DNA of 64,000 nt from Vicingaceae bacterium (lineage in GTDB: Bacteria > Bacteroidota > Bacteroidia > Flavobacteriales_E > Vicingaceae). Positions 62,857-64,000 of this stretch are shown here, in pieces (positions within the stretch are counted from its first letter, which is position 1; every line of letters begins with the position of its first letter). The stretch lies in the NCBI GenBank assembly GCA_026003395.1, contig BPHE01000001.1, positions 269,508 to 333,507 of the forward strand, read 5' to 3'. The translations under genes were made by a program, and so were the position numbers. The notes beneath the pieces are model-generated. The model saw only the letters and a program-made list of their open reading frames with translations, had not been told where the DNA came from and ran no database searches.

Positions 62857-64000
62857 ATCATGCACGAAAAAAAATATTGTTTTTAACCTCAAGATTTCCT
62901 TGGCCGCTCGACAAAGGCGACAAACTCAGGGCATATTATTTTATCAAAGAAATTTCAAAACACCACGACATTTATCTATTTTCATTAAGTTCGAAAAAAT
63001 TGAGTCCTTCAGACATTCAACAGCTTGCCCAATATTGCAAAGACATAAAAATTTTTTATTTATCACCTGTACGTATCTTCATTAACCTGATTTATCATTT
63101 GCTTTTTTCATACAAGCCATTGCAGGTTGGCTATTTTTACCATTTTGGCGTAAACAAATCATTAAAAAAATATACCGATAGCGTTCAACCGGATTTGATA
63201 TTCTGCCAATTAATACGCATGGCCGAATATGTAAAAAATCTAAAGCATGTGAAGATATTGGATTACATGGATGCATTGAGCATAGGAATGGAAAGGCGAT
63301 ATTGGAACGCACACCCGGCAATTAAATGGGCTTTTAAGATTGAAACCAAGCGTTTGAAAATTTATGAACACAACATTTTTTCATTTTTTCATTTTCATAC
63401 CATCATTTCGGATACCGACAGAAAATGTATCATGCATGCATTAAACGACAACATTACGATTGTGCCAAACGGTGTGGATACCCAAAAATTTGCCCGAAAA
63501 AATCCACCTGACCCCTATACCATTATTTTTCCGGGAAACCTTTCCTATCCTCCCAATATTGACGCAGCAATAAGATTGGCCACCAAAATTTTTCCTGCCA
63601 TATCCAAAGAAATACCCGGAGCACGGTTGATATTATGCGGTTCAAGTCCTGCCTTGCCGGTTAAAAAATTGGCGTGTGAAAATATCATTGTAACCGGTTG
63701 GGTTGAAAATATAGTCGAATATTACGAAAAAGCATCATTGATGATAGCCCCTTTGCGATTAGGTAGCGGCATGCAAAATAAAATTTTGGAATCTATGGCC
63801 ATGCAGGTGCCATGCATCACCACACCCATGGTGAACCTTTCTATTGGTGCAAAAGAAAATGAAGAAATACTGCTGGCCCAAACCGACGAAGATTTTGTCG
63901 AAAAAGCAATACTTTTGCTAAAAAACGAATCATTGCGTCAAAAAATAGCACAAAATGGTTATGATTTGGTAAAAAATCAATATAATTGGCAAACTAAATT
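62853..64000 (+). CDS. Glycosyltransferase, GT4-like, cut by window end
   Basis: 382 residues seen, open to the window end. The first residues are KILFLTSRFPWPLDKGDKLR, followed by a glycogen-synthase-like acceptor domain, IISDTDRKCIM, IVPNGVDTQKFA, the C-terminal core IIFPGNLSYPPNIDAAIRLA, LILCGSSPA and APLRLGSGMQNKILESMAM. This is a second GT-B enzyme closely like the one before it, and the two overlap (ATGA). The end of the protein is missing. Confidence 0.88.
   Translation, partial: MNHARKKILFLTSRFPWPLDKGDKLRAYYFIKEISKHHDIYLFSLSSKKLSPSDIQQLAQYCKDIKIFYLSPVRIFINLIYHLLFSYKPLQVGYFYHFGVNKSLKKYTDSVQPDLIFCQLIRMAEYVKNLKHVKILDYMDALSIGMERRYWNAHPAIKWAFKIETKRLKIYEHNIFSFFHFHTIISDTDRKCIMHALNDNITIVPNGVDTQKFARKNPPDPYTIIFPGNLSYPPNIDAAIRLATKIFPAISKEIPGARLILCGSSPALPVKKLACENIIVTGWVENIVEYYEKASLMIAPLRLGSGMQNKILESMAMQVPCITTPMVNLSIGAKENEEILLAQTDEDFVEKAILLLKNESLRQKIAQNGYDLVKNQYNWQTK

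Noticed and set aside
1..64000. CRISPR arrays, insertion sequences, prophage, toxin-antitoxin and restriction systems
   Set aside because: No spaced direct repeats, transposase motifs, phage structural genes or nuclease-methylase pairs were seen on reading both strands.

Overview
The window reads as an AT-rich (roughly 35-40% G+C by eye) chromosomal segment of a Bacteroidota bacterium. The signs are several very large secreted proteins with type IX secretion (T9SS) C-terminal sorting domains, a PorP/SprF-family protein, a PorE-like TPR/propeller/OmpA protein, glutamine synthetase type III, bacterial GGGPS, DUF4286/DUF2851/DUF4783 proteins, lack of Shine-Dalgarno sequences, and many exact copies of the Bacteroidota -7 promoter element TAnnTTTG. 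A flavobacterial-type exosortase (XrtF-like) hints at Flavobacteriia or a neighbouring class; genus cannot be told. It looks like ordinary core chromosome: no rRNA, insertion sequence, prophage or CRISPR array was seen. Three tRNA genes (Pro, Leu, Gly) are present.

Layout. 1-6.2 kb: the start of a PorP/SprF gene, a PKD-repeat adhesin-like protein with type B sorting domain that is split by a frameshift, and a divergent beta-propeller/Ig/PKD protein with type A sorting domain. 6.2-16.4 kb: housekeeping (CoA-binding protein, tRNA-Pro, murB, DUF4286, TPR protein, yidC, tRNA-Leu, tRNA-Gly, mutS, SpoU methyltransferase). 16.5-20.4 kb: a minus-strand group of small Cys-rich lipoproteins around a MauE/DoxX-like membrane protein fused to a thioredoxin-like domain, then a lipocalin-like lipoprotein and a TPR lipoprotein, each with own promoter or terminator. 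20.5-27.5 kb: folK, sppA, glnN, porE-like. 27.6-34.1 kb: a tight operon purM-prfA-pyrF-DUF2851-pspC-K+ channel-rmlD-like. 34.1-38.3 kb: Na+-dependent transporter with a 38-residue partner, HhH protein, apt, acyl-CoA dehydrogenase. 38.3-39.8 kb: rpsU, xer recombinase, hpf.

39.9-43.1 kb: an exosortase (XrtF-like), its usual small membrane partner, a T9SS cargo protein, and a 73-residue protein with signal peptide, Pro/Gly/Cys mini-domain and a C-terminal PIDGG-helix-basic tail. That last protein is the best candidate exosortase substrate and the most interesting system here. 43.1-54.5 kb: glyA, a 1407-residue T9SS cargo protein, fumarylacetoacetase, rel/spoT, DUF4783, nadC, yihY. 54.5-64 kb: ahcY, phosphopantetheinyl transferase, GGGPS, tadA, a GC-rich strongly folded non-coding element, nif3-like, zinc-ribbon coiled-coil protein, lptF-like permease and two glycosyltransferases, the last cut by the window end.

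Many genes combine into cell-envelope work: lipid II precursor supply (murB), membrane insertion (yidC), LPS export (lptF), surface display by T9SS and possibly by an exosortase, plus nucleotide, one-carbon and NAD synthesis. Function names rest on motif recognition by eye; no database search was run.
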